A stretch of 64,000 bases of DNA from Glossina fuscipes (taxonomy: Eukaryota; Arthropoda; Insecta; Diptera; Glossinidae). The notes under the pieces are model-generated. The model made no database searches and was not told the DNA's origin. It saw nothing but the letters and a program-made list of their open reading frames with translations. The position numbers were made by a program, and so were the translations under genes. The first letter of the stretch is position 1. The number at the start of each line of letters is the position of its first letter. Below are positions 36,318 to 48,450 of this stretch, piece after piece. The DNA lies in assembly GCF_014805625.2 (NCBI RefSeq), contig NW_023998415.1, positions 50,221,839 through 50,285,838 of the forward strand. Direction: 5' to 3'.

Positions 36318-38481
36318 ATATACATGTTTTATTATTAATTTTGTTATATGACGGCTAAAATACAGATTGACCGATGTTGAATTTTGTTAGTTGTTATTGT
36401 TGTTCTTGTCGTTTTACTGCTTGCATATGCTTTTTTGATATTTTGGTGTACTCTTTCTGTGAGACATTTGGAGAATTTAGAGACCATATGTGAGTGGTCT
36501 TCTATTACTGTCTGGGAGAATATGATCTGAAAAGAATATTTAAATGGAAAAGAAATTCAAAAATGATATTCGCTTTGGAACGAATTTTAAGCACCGTCAA
36601 AAACCATCTAGCTTCATCAAATACACACACTCATTGTTTTCGTGTGAATGATGTCTCCTATGACTTTTAACGGAATAGAGTAATGATGACGATCTAACTA
36701 CTAACTTATTTTAGCTACTGGGAGCACATTTACATTACCCCTTAAGGCATTGGTGGATGGGTATATATAAACTGGACATGATTAGATAAATATAGACAGC
36801 AACAGAAGTTTGTCTACTGTGTGGCATCTTTGCCTCCTAAGGTTAATTTGTGGGCGTGAATAAAAGGTGGCAAAGGTGTCTAAAAAATTAAATTAAAAAT
36901 TTATTTAAATTCTTCTTAAGGCAGAGATTAGATAGCTTGTGAAAAGGGATAAGCTAAGGCATTTTATAAATTGTGTGTAATCGGCGCTGTATGATATTTC
37001 AATTCTCAATGCTTTTGATTATACTCGAGGTCATCATATCTTAGGTGTTCATTTAAATTTTCGATGTATATTTAAATCGTTTTGCGTACTAGCGTTTTAT
37101 AGCTTTTCGAAATGTTACAATATGAAATACTTTTATTTATTATTTTGTTTCGTTCCGACAATCAAACATCGTCTACGCGTTGCTAATATGGACGACGATG
37201 TATTTTAACAAAAAAAAAACAGACGACAGCCACCTGTGTATTGCCTAATTAATCTAAATTAGTCTCAATTTTCTTTGGCAAACCTGTAACTGCACAAATC
37301 ATAAAAGTTGCACATTTGCAATTTGGAAACGCCTATGAGATGCGCAAAGGCAGCGAATGCATATAAGTATCTAATCAATTCAAAATTTAAAGTTAAAAAC
37401 CGAATTGCCTTTTAGATGAAGAATGCCCTTCCATCTTGCATAAGCTGCATAAGCCACATTGTTTGGAAAAGTTTTGATTAGTCAAACACTATCGCTTACC
37501 TTAGTAAAATGCTTCTTTCAAGCAAAATCGATTACGGCTTAATCAAATGATCGCCGCAATTAGTCTTCTAACCTTACCAACCAGAGTCTATAAGTTAAGC
37601 ATGGCTTTAAGAACGCAATTATATTATTGTGAAAGGAATCAAATGATTGCAATCCCTACGCAATACGGGCCTGCAGCAGTGTTGCAAAAGGGAACTGAGC
37701 ATTCTCCTCAATTTTTCCCGAAAATTTAGTTTCAAAACTTGAATTTATTTTAAATGAAGTGTATATAAAGAACACTTATAACGCATATCAAACATCGTTG
37801 ATTACCGTCTATATCTAGATCTTTTAAAGCTTTTGGTTTTATGAACAGAGAAAATGAATATTCATTTTTATCAGAAAATTAATTAAAAAATTTCAGACTA
37901 AGAGGCTCGTCAAGATTTTAAGATTCATAGCATTTGTACCTTATTTATTTGTAATTTAATTAAGTTTAGTTCCATGACATTACAATAATATTTGAAAAAT
38001 TTAAATTAAATTTTTTCTCATATTAAGAGCATCGTAAGTTTGACGATTACCTATTGTGGAATCTTTAATCGTGTCTTGCACAAAGTTTTTATAAGATATG
38101 TCAAACATTAAAGCATTATTAAAGCATTGAAGTGAAGCAAAGGAAATTTCGATTAGATCGAAAAAGAATCGAAAAGGTGCTAATATCATTATTATGCCCT
38201 CAAAACTTATATCAGATGAATGAAATGTTTTATAGGTCTTTGAGTGTCTGTCTGTGTTTTTCCCATAACCACAAAAAAATTTGAAAATTGATCTTATATT
38301 TCCAAAGTATGTACGACTTTAAAATTCGAGAGCTTTTAGCTTACGAGTTTAAGTCGTCTTTTAAATTTTCCCCTAATAGAACCTTTGAGCCAAGTTCGCA
38401 AATCTACTGAATCTGATCAATCGTTCAGCTAGTATGGTAACGATAATAGTTAAGAAAAAAATGTTTATATTAAGTATGAAG

Positions 38482-38490
38482 GTCAATTCA
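38482..38490. repeat. target-site duplication, left copy (SINE copy at 38.5 kb)
   Basis: GTCAATTCA, repeated exactly at 38624-38632, brackets the SINE copy. Confidence 0.6.
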
Positions 38491-38623
38491 TTAAGTCTCG
38501 ACGTTGTAGTAAAATAATGTTGAGTTTTCAATAAAGCCGACGGCCTTAGATTGTTCTAGGACTTAAGTCTTTGAATTTATTTCTCTGGTTAAATTAGTAA
38601 TAACAATAATAATAATAGTGACT
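38491..38623 (+). mobile_element. SINE, same family as 4.4 kb, head internally deleted
   Basis: Starts with AAGTCTCGAC, which matches the middle of the tRNA-like head of the 4.4 kb element. It then skips the B-box and continues GAGTTTTCAATAAAGCC, GGCCTTAGAT, AGTCTTTGAATTTATTTCTC and an AAT/TAA-repeat tail, in the same order as the full copy. A perfect 9-bp duplication flanks it. Loss of the B-box means it could not be transcribed by RNA polymerase III now; either it was 5'-truncated on insertion, or it suffered a later deletion. Confidence 0.75.
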
Positions 38624-38632
38624 GTCAATTCA
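38624..38632. repeat. target-site duplication, right copy (SINE copy at 38.5 kb)
   Basis: GTCAATTCA follows the TAA-type tail; exact partner of 38482-38490. Confidence 0.6.
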
Positions 38633-39989
38633 AATTGTTTAGGCGGAAACCCTCGGAATTGTATTTTTGTAATCTCAAGAACGTTCTTACCGATAGTAGG
38701 CCGCGATAACGTCTTACGACTGCTTCATTAATTCTATTCATCATTATGCAAGACCTTCTAATCATAAACTTAGTCATTCGATCGTATTTCGGATCGAATT
38801 ATGTGACAATTTTTTCTTCTTGAAGACCAAATTATTACGGTGTTCACGTAGATCCATTGTATCAAATTTATGATTTTCGTCACTATATGTACAAATTCCT
38901 TGACTTCTAACAAACATTTTTTTTATCGTAATTTTTTTTTAAATTTGAGCGTTGTCAAGTTGAAGGAGTGCGGACAGTGACGTCTAGCGGTTGATTAAGT
39001 GTTTGTTTCTATTTTTGATTCCATTATGCAAGACTGTCGTTTATTTTGATTGCTTTCAAGTTTGTTTATAAAAAATTCGTTGATAATTTAACGCTATTGC
39101 CGAACGTGCATTAATGAAATACTTTTAGACTTTGACTACTGAGATAAACAAAGCTATACGACGAGCAAAATACGATCTTCGACGAAGGATATATTAAAAT
39201 TTTATTTATACCTAAACACGTCATGAAATTCAATTGATTATAAAACGCTTGCACAGTGAAAAAAAAAAAAATAGAAAAAAAGGAAAGTAACGAAGAACAG
39301 TTCAAAATCTGTAATTAAAAAACCGGAAGCACTTACATGTAATATATTGGTTTTGACTTCTAAAGGTAAATAATTAAGAATTTTAACGTAAGCGTATACA
39401 GCTCAGATGTGTGCCTGCGTACGTGTAAATAATTTTACTTGCGGAGAGAAATGACAATGCAAACATGAATAATTGCAAAGACAAAAATAAGGAGAAGTAG
39501 AACAGTGAAATAGGTAAACGATGGTAGCAACGGTTTTCATAAATTCATGAGCAGAATACTGGTAAAGTTATAGTAACAATAGCAAAACCATCCGGGCCAT
39601 CTACGTTCTTATTTATATTGTAGGCGCTAGCTATTCACTAGAGCCTATTGCTCATGTCACCCATGTGCAGATGGCATTGTGTTCAATATATATTGAACGG
39701 TGACTTGTGTATTGCGTTAATCTATATAATTGAACCTTTATTTACGACTGAGACAAGGCAAAGTCGAAATAATTTGCCTATTCTTGTCATAACATAAAAC
39801 AAGCAAAGGTTAAATCTTGTGATATAAAAGTTTATCTTTCCTAAGAATCAACAGATGAACGAGGGCGTTCCGAATAGGAAACAAACTGATATTCACTGTA
39901 AAATATTAAAAATTTGTCCTTGTTGCAATATAATGCCGTATATATATACACACCCTACACCGCCTTTTATTGTATCAATCAATTCGAAA

Positions 39990-40300
39990 TCTTTTTCTGC
40001 GGTTTTTCTGCTATGTGTCTGTGTACTATTTATATGGAAAGGCTTATTTACGTTAAAAGGCTTATATGAAAGGAAGTTCAAGAAGTTGTTCGATCCTTTT
40101 CGAATTTTTTCCTCATTCATTTACCATGATATTAAGACGGCAAATTTGTTCATATTATATAACTGATTCTTTGATGGTTTATAGGAAATGCACAGACAAA
40201 TATTGATTGAAAATGATTCTGAGTCGTTGAATATATTAAAATATAGATCAATCTCAAGTATTTGCAAATGTTGCACACGTTCACAGAAACTTACCTCGAG
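39990..40300 (+). repeat. dispersed repeat family A, copy 3
   Basis: Shares with the 3.0 kb copy the block GGCTTATATGAAAGGAAGTT ... TTCGATCC followed by TTTCC-CATTCATTT, and the 3' block GAAAATGATTCTGAGTCG, ATATTAAAATATAGATCAAT, CTCAAGTATTTG and GTTGCACAC-TTC-CAGAAACTT. Lacks the central GGCCAAAACAC segment. Confidence 0.55.
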
Positions 40301-40824
40301 CAGCAAATAATGTAGGCTATAAAGAGAAAATCTTGTTTAGCAGAAAAATTGCAATAATTTTGCCATAAACTGTGCTGTATGCGGTAACATTATACATAGC
40401 ACATCTCAACTAATTACCGCGTTTATCTGATGAATCACTTAATTTTTTGCAATTCCTTTGAAAATTGCAAAGAAAAAACCATAAGGGACCCTGAACACAA
40501 TGAACATGCATCAACATACATCAAAATGAAGCGCGATACAAAAAGGATTTAAAAATTAAAAAACAAAAAACAATTATTTTTTACAGTTCTTTTGTTCGAA
40601 TGTTTTATTTTTGGTTCACGTTCGATATGAGAGAAGAAAAATTACATAAATATATTTATAAATAATGAAGAAATCATATCTGGTGTGGGTAAAGTATGCA
40701 AGAGCGACCTACCACTAGAACAAATAATGCTCAAAGTAACGATAATGAAATGCATACAGACGGCAATGATTACGGTAGGTAGGTAGGTAAGTGCTGTAGT
40801 AGTTTAAGAAGGTAAATTAAATAA

Positions 40825-41375
40825 AATGAAAAAAGTGAAACAAAGCTATATTCATTTTAAGGCGAATCTGGATGCGTAATATCTCAAATATGTCTACGTT
40901 GTGTGAATTCTGATCGGATCAGTTGCAACCGTTTTTAGCATAAGTCTCCAGTTCCATTTCCAATTTTTGGCCACGCTAGATCGAACATGTATCATGGAAC
41001 CCATAAAAAAGCAGGGAAAATCGCTACACTAGGCCACGACTCACCATTAAATCCTCCACACCTCCATCCCTATACAGTTGTTCATATAACGAGTGTACAA
41101 ACTAAATCGTGGTATGAGAAGTGATCGAAATAGTTGTCCGATTCGAACTATTTTCAACGATGTCAATCCTTGGGCCAAAACACGTCAATGTATTAAATTT
41201 CGTCGGAGTATTGCACAAATTGCCGCAAGAATAAAAGGCAAACAGACGGACAGACAAACTTAGATCGATTTGAAGTGTGACTCTGAATCGATCGGTGTAA
41301 TAAAAGATGGATCTATCTCAAGTTCATCTGAGTATTACATACATCCGCACAAATTTAATACATCCTTGTACTAAG
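40825..41375 (+). repeat. dispersed repeat family A, copy 4 (longest)
   Basis: Begins with AAAGCTATATTCATTTTAAG then GCGAATCT, similar to a terminal motif of other fly repeats. It contains GGGCCAAAACACGTCAATGT, a GACGGACAGACAAAC motif, and the 3' block GTGACTCTGAATCGATCGGT, TAATAAAAGATGGATC, CATCCGCACAAATTTAATAC. It matches the 3.0 and 40.1 kb copies in the 3' part. No conserved ORF. It lies about 500 bp after copy 3 in the same orientation. Confidence 0.6.
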
Positions 41376-43196
41376 AGTGATGTAGAGTATAAACAAAATA
41401 TATGTCAGAATTGAATTTCCGCAACCAGCTTTTACATGTTTCAACGTATTATGGACGAACGGATGATCGATTTAAATCTTCACTTTTATCAGCAGTATTT
41501 GCATTTCAAGAGATCAGTTCTATACATTTCTAGACATTGCACATAGAGGAGCAATATCTGCTTCCTCCTTTTGTACAGCATTTTAATGCAAAAAATCAAA
41601 TGTATGGATACAATTTTACACATATACACACGAAGACAAACTTCGTGATCACCACGATGATTTGTCAAACGTTTGGCATGTTTTATCTGCTCAATTTAAA
41701 TGAGAAAACGATCGGAGCAAATATAATAATGTCAAAATGACGCAAAAAAGGTCACCAAAAAGTTTAAGCAAGATAAAAAAAGGGGATACAAATTTTATAT
41801 GTATATATATAAAAAAGAAACCAGTGTGTATTCGTGCTTGATATTTTTCTTTTTTTCTTCCTAAAAATGTGCGCTAAAACTAGGTCAAGTATAAGCTGAT
41901 CGGCTAAAAAATAAATGAAAACAAAAAAGAGAAAAAGTGAGTACAATACGCCATAACCCCAGAAACCAAAAAAACAGCGTACAGTGAGAAAGAATTATAT
42001 CCTAAAAATTTAAATTAAGACTTTACTCTTGAGCAGTACAACAAAAATATACGAAAAAATTGAAGTTATGTTACTTGCAAGCAAAGTCGAATACTGAATA
42101 CCTATCATTTGTAGCACAAGTTTTTAAATTCGGTTATGCAATGAATTTGCGTAGCGCTTGCTGCGTGAAATGCTTCTCAGACCGACATGACTACTCATAT
42201 ACACACATCAGATAAAAAATTTTAAATATCGCACTTACTTATAGAGTACATGTTGGGGAAATGTTGAATATATATGCGGCTTTAGGTGACTTAACTATTA
42301 CCCATCCTTATTATATAATAATGGTTATTACTGAACGTTTCCCTACTTAATAAGCGCCAGTCTCGAAATTGTTTGCATCTCTATTGCTCCACATGCTATG
42401 GTAATCACGAAAACCGAAAACAGAGAGATTTATAGACTAAAATTAACCAATTTCGGTGAAAATTTGGCTGGAGGATCCAAATATACGAGAGCTGTTGAAA
42501 AATTCCCAAAACTATTATAAATCTTAAAACATATTTATCTCCAACCATCCCATTATCCCATTATGGGTAATACTGATGTAATATTTCACATTTTACTAAC
42601 ACTTACAATAGTTAATTAAAACTGAAGCAACTTTAAGACATTTTCTTCATGTGGTACATATATGTACATGTATGATTAGCCTTACGATAAATTTAACTTT
42701 TTTACACGATAGAATTACACACTTTTAAAAGAAATTGGCAAGCATCTCAGACAACGCTAAAAATGTTCAATATAAATGTTTAAGCCTGGCCTCAATTGGG
42801 ATTACAGGGTCATTAAGTTTTGATATTAACTTTTCTTTTGTTAGATCGGTAGGTACGTATGTTTTTTATTTTAATCATAATAGTTGGAATAGTTCTAACG
42901 ATAGTAGTTCTAACGATAGATAATACGTAAACAGCAAGCGGAACGACAAACTTAACACACTTTCATAGTAATGGTTGAGACCTGAAGATCCCTGCTCTAT
43001 ATTTTCAAGGTGCACGCCTATGCAGATAAGTGTGACTGTGTGTTTACGTACATACGAGTGAATACAAAACATACCTGCAAAAATCACAACAAAATATCAT
43101 TAATTTCAATTTAACAAAAAGTACCAAAATATAATTTAAAACAAACAATTTAAGCCGCAAAAAGAGAAAAAAAAAACTGTTGAAGGTTTCTGCCCA

Positions 43197-43230
<34 letters not shown>

Positions 43231-46200
43231 AAAAATCGCTTAAGAAATGTTTGTTTGCATATATGCGTGCAAAAGGTTTGACATGTATCTAGCATCCGCA
43301 ACCACATAAACACGCTGCTAATGCATACATGTGTAATAGTGTGTACATTTCCAACTAAAATGTTTTTTTTTTGTTTTTAGACAAATCGAAAAGTCTGTGT
43401 AAATGAACATGAATTTATTGTACGCGTCCGCATCTCAACCTAATTACGAGCCCGATTTTAACATTAAAGCCATATTTTTAATGTTTGTTTGTTTTTAATT
43501 TTAAGTCTTTACTGACCTTTGCTAATATACAGTTACCACAAGTCATATACGCGATATATTCAATCACAGAATTTATACCAATGTACACGAAAAAGTTAAA
43601 AAAAAGAAGAGGAAAAAAACATTTATGTCTAATACATCAACTATTAAATCGTACGAATTCGGATCGAAACAAATATATTATACTTGTACTGTTTATTAAG
43701 CGAACATCTACATGCATAAGTATGTATGTATGTACGTGTATATGCATGTGTGTATTCAATGAGGTATTAATAAGTTAATATAATATATACACACATGTAC
43801 TGCAAGGTGAATGAAATGGGGTTAATGTTTCAATGCTTTTATTATTATTATTATTATTTCTTGTTTTTCAATGAATTTCAATTCAAGTTGATTTACACAT
43901 ACAAAAATCGTTCAAATAAAAACAAATTTCACATAATTTTTATTACACTTTTAAATGAATTTATGGATGATGCGAACATGAGAATCGATCGAAAGTCTCC
44001 CTAAAAACTCTAAGAAATTGGACCCATAAAAATGAATTAATAAGGTTTTCCAATTCGTTCATTCGAAGGTTTACTGGTAAGTGAACGGTAAACTTCAAAT
44101 ATCACAATCGTTTCCTTGAATTTCTAGGACATGTGCCGCAATGAATTAAATATATGGTTGGCCAGCACATTATTTAGTTGAAAAATTAAGCAAAGTTGGT
44201 TCTTAATAATTATCGCTTTATATATAATTAAGTTTTCGCGTTTGCAGATGGATCGGGCGAAATGAAAATGGGAACTTAGTTATGTTAAGATGTCAAATTT
44301 TTTTATCTGTAATAATGTGAAATATTCCATTTACACACACAGTCCATGCTTTCATGAACACAGTTTAAGTTGTCTTTAATTTATTAAATTAAATCATTAC
44401 AGAAAGGAAATCTCAAGATTAATTTCGCAAGAGGGAATTGTAAATTAGTAAAATGAGACGTTAAGAATAGGGAAAAAACGGAAATAAATAAATGAAAACA
44501 AATAAGATATGTATTTATTTTACATTAAACCGAATCTATTGTGTACGCACATCTCAAGGTTCACCGTATTTTATATATGAATATAATCTTTCGCATGGAT
44601 TTCGCAATTCATTGTAAAGTGAAAAGTAAAATAACCTCTGGATGTATGTGGAAACCAACGATTATATATATTTTATTGGATCGTGTGAATATACTTGTAT
44701 ATGTTATGGATGGCCTCAATCTTTCTTTGTGATTAATCTGACAAAGTTAAATAAAGAGTGGCGGCAGAATAAGATTCAGCATCTTTAACCTTGACAGTAA
44801 CTCCGCCAATAGATTGACATGTGTAAACAACGAATTTATGTTCGAAGTTCGTTTGTTTGTAGCAAGTGAGACGACTGAATTAGCATATGCCCGTTTTCTT
44901 TTCTTTTTGTGGGCATAAAACATGTAAATGCAAGTATCAAGAAATGTTACGAAAAGAGAAAGAAAAGCTATAAAAAAAAGTGTCCGAGTCCACCGCAAGT
45001 TAATAAAGCAAAGGGCACATACGCAAAATGCCATTTAAATTAAATTCAGCCGTACATCAAGAGCTTTCTTTTGTGTCCGTATGACAATACAAAACGGTGC
45101 ATGAAACCATAACACAGGAAATGATATTGTAGTGAATGAAGAAGAAATGAATACACTTAATATGATAAACAAGAACAAAGGCAGGCGACGGATACACAGA
45201 CAGAGAGACAGACGGACAGGGAGGCAGAAGTAAGTACAATAAGTGAAGTAATGAATGATTATACCGTTTCAGGCTCAAATTGACCTTGAGTGGGTATAAT
45301 AATTTTTGTTTTACTGTTACATGCATCACTATTCCATGGGATAATTTGTATAGAAAAAGATTTAAAATCGTTTGTGCTCCCATCGAAAATAATTAATTAA
45401 TAATATATCTGCCCGACGTAATGTAGTGTAGTAGTAGTAATAAGACGAATGAATATAGAAATCAAAGTCAAAAGTCACCAAAAAATTTTAATCAAAAAAA
45501 GACGTCTTAATTGTTGAAAAAATTTATAAATTATATATATTGGATGAGAGGAGGAATGAGTGGTGACGGACAAAGAAAAAGGAAAAGAGAAGGAAGGAGA
45601 GCATAACGAAGACTTCAATTAAGCAAAAAGTTAAATTGATTTAAAAAGACTGATATGCTACACAAACGCACACATATACACACAAAGATTTTTTTGAATA
45701 TACGCGTTTTAGTTCTATTAAGTGATAAGAATATATAAGATTGCGCAGAAGTCATAATCTCATATGTCGAGTTAGTCAGGTACGCCTGTTTTATTTATTA
45801 GTTAAGAAATAAAGTGGAGCTTGAAGTTAAAAAAGAAGAAAATCTTTCCTAACTCATAATTTGCTATATATTGTGATAAATGAAATCCTTTTCCTTAATA
45901 TTATTATTATTATTTTTTTTTTTTGAATACAGCAGCCATAATCTTTTTGAAAGTCATTTCGGAACGGTCGACTTCATGGGGCGTCTGTGCATCAAGTCGC
46001 CATTTCGAAGCCATCGCATAACTCTGGGTCTGTGATCATTCGCAGTAATTCCAAGTCTTTCATCAACAGTAAACAAATTATGCTATAAATGGTCCTAATC
46101 ACCATCATACACCTTCAAATTTGTTTGACCAGCTTTAATTAATTTGCAACGTCCAATGAAATGAACTTCATTTCGACATGAATCATTAGTTGAGCACAGA

Positions 46201-47600
46201 TTTTTCATCGAGATATTGTGGCAAAAGGATCTCTTTCATTTTCATTTGAAATTTTTTGTGCCGCCGGGCAGTTTATATTAAATTGTTTACTGGTTTACTG
46301 ATTGTGTTTGAAATTTACTTGGATTTTCTGATGGTTAAGTGCTATCTATAGTAGACATTTAGCTAACTTAGTAAACTTACGCATTAGGCCTTGATCACTT
46401 CTGCCCTTGAGTAAGTTGTTTCAATTGAAAGATCCTCTTGTAGAAGGGTTTGCAAATATAGTCAAGGTGTTCTCGACAGCCATTTCTGTATATACATATA
46501 TTCCAAGGCGTTATTGAGCAGTGGATACACCAAGTCAATGTTATTTTTTTTTGAAAACATGCTTAGCTTTTCCATATATATGTAATTCATTACTTACATT
46601 CTCATGGGCTTATCCTGTTGGAATGCTTTTAACCTGCTTTCCAAAAATAAATCATAAATTTAATCAATGGTTTTTCTAGTTGTTGCAGATTTTAACCTTC
46701 ACTTTCATCATTAGAGTCATGTGTAAATGTTAAATGTTTAAATAAGAGTATCTATATTTTTTACTTTATTTCGTAAAGGAGCATCGCCTTGCTAACGTAT
46801 TCCTTCCATTATCAAAACTTTCTCCCCGTTGAATTTGTTATTAAATTTTGAGTTTTTTATTCTTCTTCTGAGCATAAGCAAAAGTGTAAACAATTATCTG
46901 AACTAACTCATTCGAGCGATTCATTAGGATTTATAATAAGTTCATACGAAGGACAAAACTCCTAAATAGTGATGTATTTTCTGCTGCGAAAGACAATTAT
47001 GTGTCAGTCTTTTAACTTTTTGAATGAATTAGTATTAATTTTTATTATATAACCCATTTGATGCTGTGTTAAAGACCGTTGTAAATTTTTATCGACCACA
47101 TGTTTCTATATATTTGTAAAGTTTTACACGGAAATATTATGAAAGAATTCTTCGTAATGACACGAAGATCTCGCATTAGATAAAATCAGTCTGCATTAAA
47201 ACTACATAGGACTAAATTTGGTATTGGTGACTGGCATTTAAAACAATAAAAAGCTATATGGACAGAGTCAAGAGAATTCAATCGGAATATTCGAGCAAAC
47301 AAGGTCAGAAAGAGTATTAAAATGTGGTAAATAAAAGTTCCTAAAAAAAAAGTCTTTTGTGAATAAATTTTCTAACAATTATAATGTGAAGCCCGCGTTA
47401 TTATAAAACTCACAATTCAGTGATTCAAAATCACACTCAGGATAAAAACGTAAAAAAATGTACGTAACAGTATTATAAGACTTTATTGCTCTTTCGTTAG
47501 ATTGACGTCAATTACCAGATTTCTCTATTCAAATTTTAATGGATTGTTGCTGATAAAGTGTCAACTGGTTCTGCATTTAGAGGAGAGCCTTTCTTACTTC
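41376..47600. other. intergenic DNA, no gene recognised
   Basis: AT-rich, with frequent simple-sequence tracts (A run 43200-43228, TTA repeats at 43839-43858 and 45899-45915, TATG repeats near 43721-43736). No coding similarity recognised on either strand. Confidence 0.5.
43200..43228. repeat. poly(A) tract (about 29 A)
   Basis: Longest homopolymer in the window. No adjacent retroposon body or target-site duplication recognised. Confidence 0.9.
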
Positions 47601-47619
47601 CGCTCACTGAAGAAGAAGA

Positions 47620-48045
47620 ATATATGTTGATTTTGTGAAAACGTTTGCAACGCCCAGAAGGAATAATCGGGTTCTCTATAAAGCATATATATTTTTGATC
47701 ACTATCAAATTTCGGGTTAGTCGAGATATGTCCATACATTGAATCAATAATTTATATGGTAAATATTCTTCCAATCGCAAAAATTTAAATATCCGTGTTA
47801 AGCTTAGAAATAGCTTTCTTTCTATGGAAATTCTTGCAGGCAGGTCGAGTCAAATCGGTTATAGTGTAGCATAATTCGAGAACATCTTTCATTCCAAAAT
47901 CGGATCAAATTGAATTTTTTTCTCACGAGTCATAAGCCAGGTCAGATACAATGATACGAATTTCCTCATCTATCTTTAAAGTGATCCTGTAGTACCTGTA
48001 TAGTCGATTATGTGGACCCAATATTATAGGGCATTGAAATTTTTT
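47620..48045 (+). repeat. dispersed repeat family B, copy 2
   Basis: Same-orientation homologue of 26965-27405. It starts near GTTTGCAACGCCCAGAAGGA and ends after ACCCAATATTATAGGGCATT, with matching order of internal blocks. It lacks the GTCCGTCTGCCTGT stretch in clear form. Confidence 0.65.
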
Positions 48046-48289
48046 TTTCTTTTCAGTTAAAGATGTTAATATGAAAGATTCGGCCGCAGTCAATTATAAT
48101 TTTCGCGCTTGTTTATGATTAATCCGAATTTCCATAGAAAATCTCTTAAAACTTAGCTATTAATCCTCTCGTAAAACAAAAATTTTATTGCCTTTGGCTT
48201 GTAAACTTGTGAATCTTACGTAAAAAATATCAGAATGTTACAGCTGACTATTTTGCGAATAATATTCAATATCTAAGTCGCAATGAATG

Positions 48290-48450
48290 GCAAAGAATTC
48301 CTTATTAATCGAGACATTAATTGACATAAAGAAAATTGTCAAAAAATGAGAAACTATCAGTGAAAATATCATTTTCAATTCATTATTAATCGAGGCGTTA
48401 ATTGACACACGAGAAAAAGTTGAAGGAGAGAAGAATATCAGTAAAAGAAA
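48290..48450 (-). repeat. 81-bp tandem duplication
   Basis: TTATTAATCGAGACATTAAT (from 48302) recurs as TTATTAATCGAGGCGTTAAT (from 48383), with similar flanks (ATTGACA..., ATATCA...). The unit is 81 bp, a multiple of three, so a minus-strand frame stays open through both units; that frame has no ATG start and is not called a gene. Confidence 0.65.
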
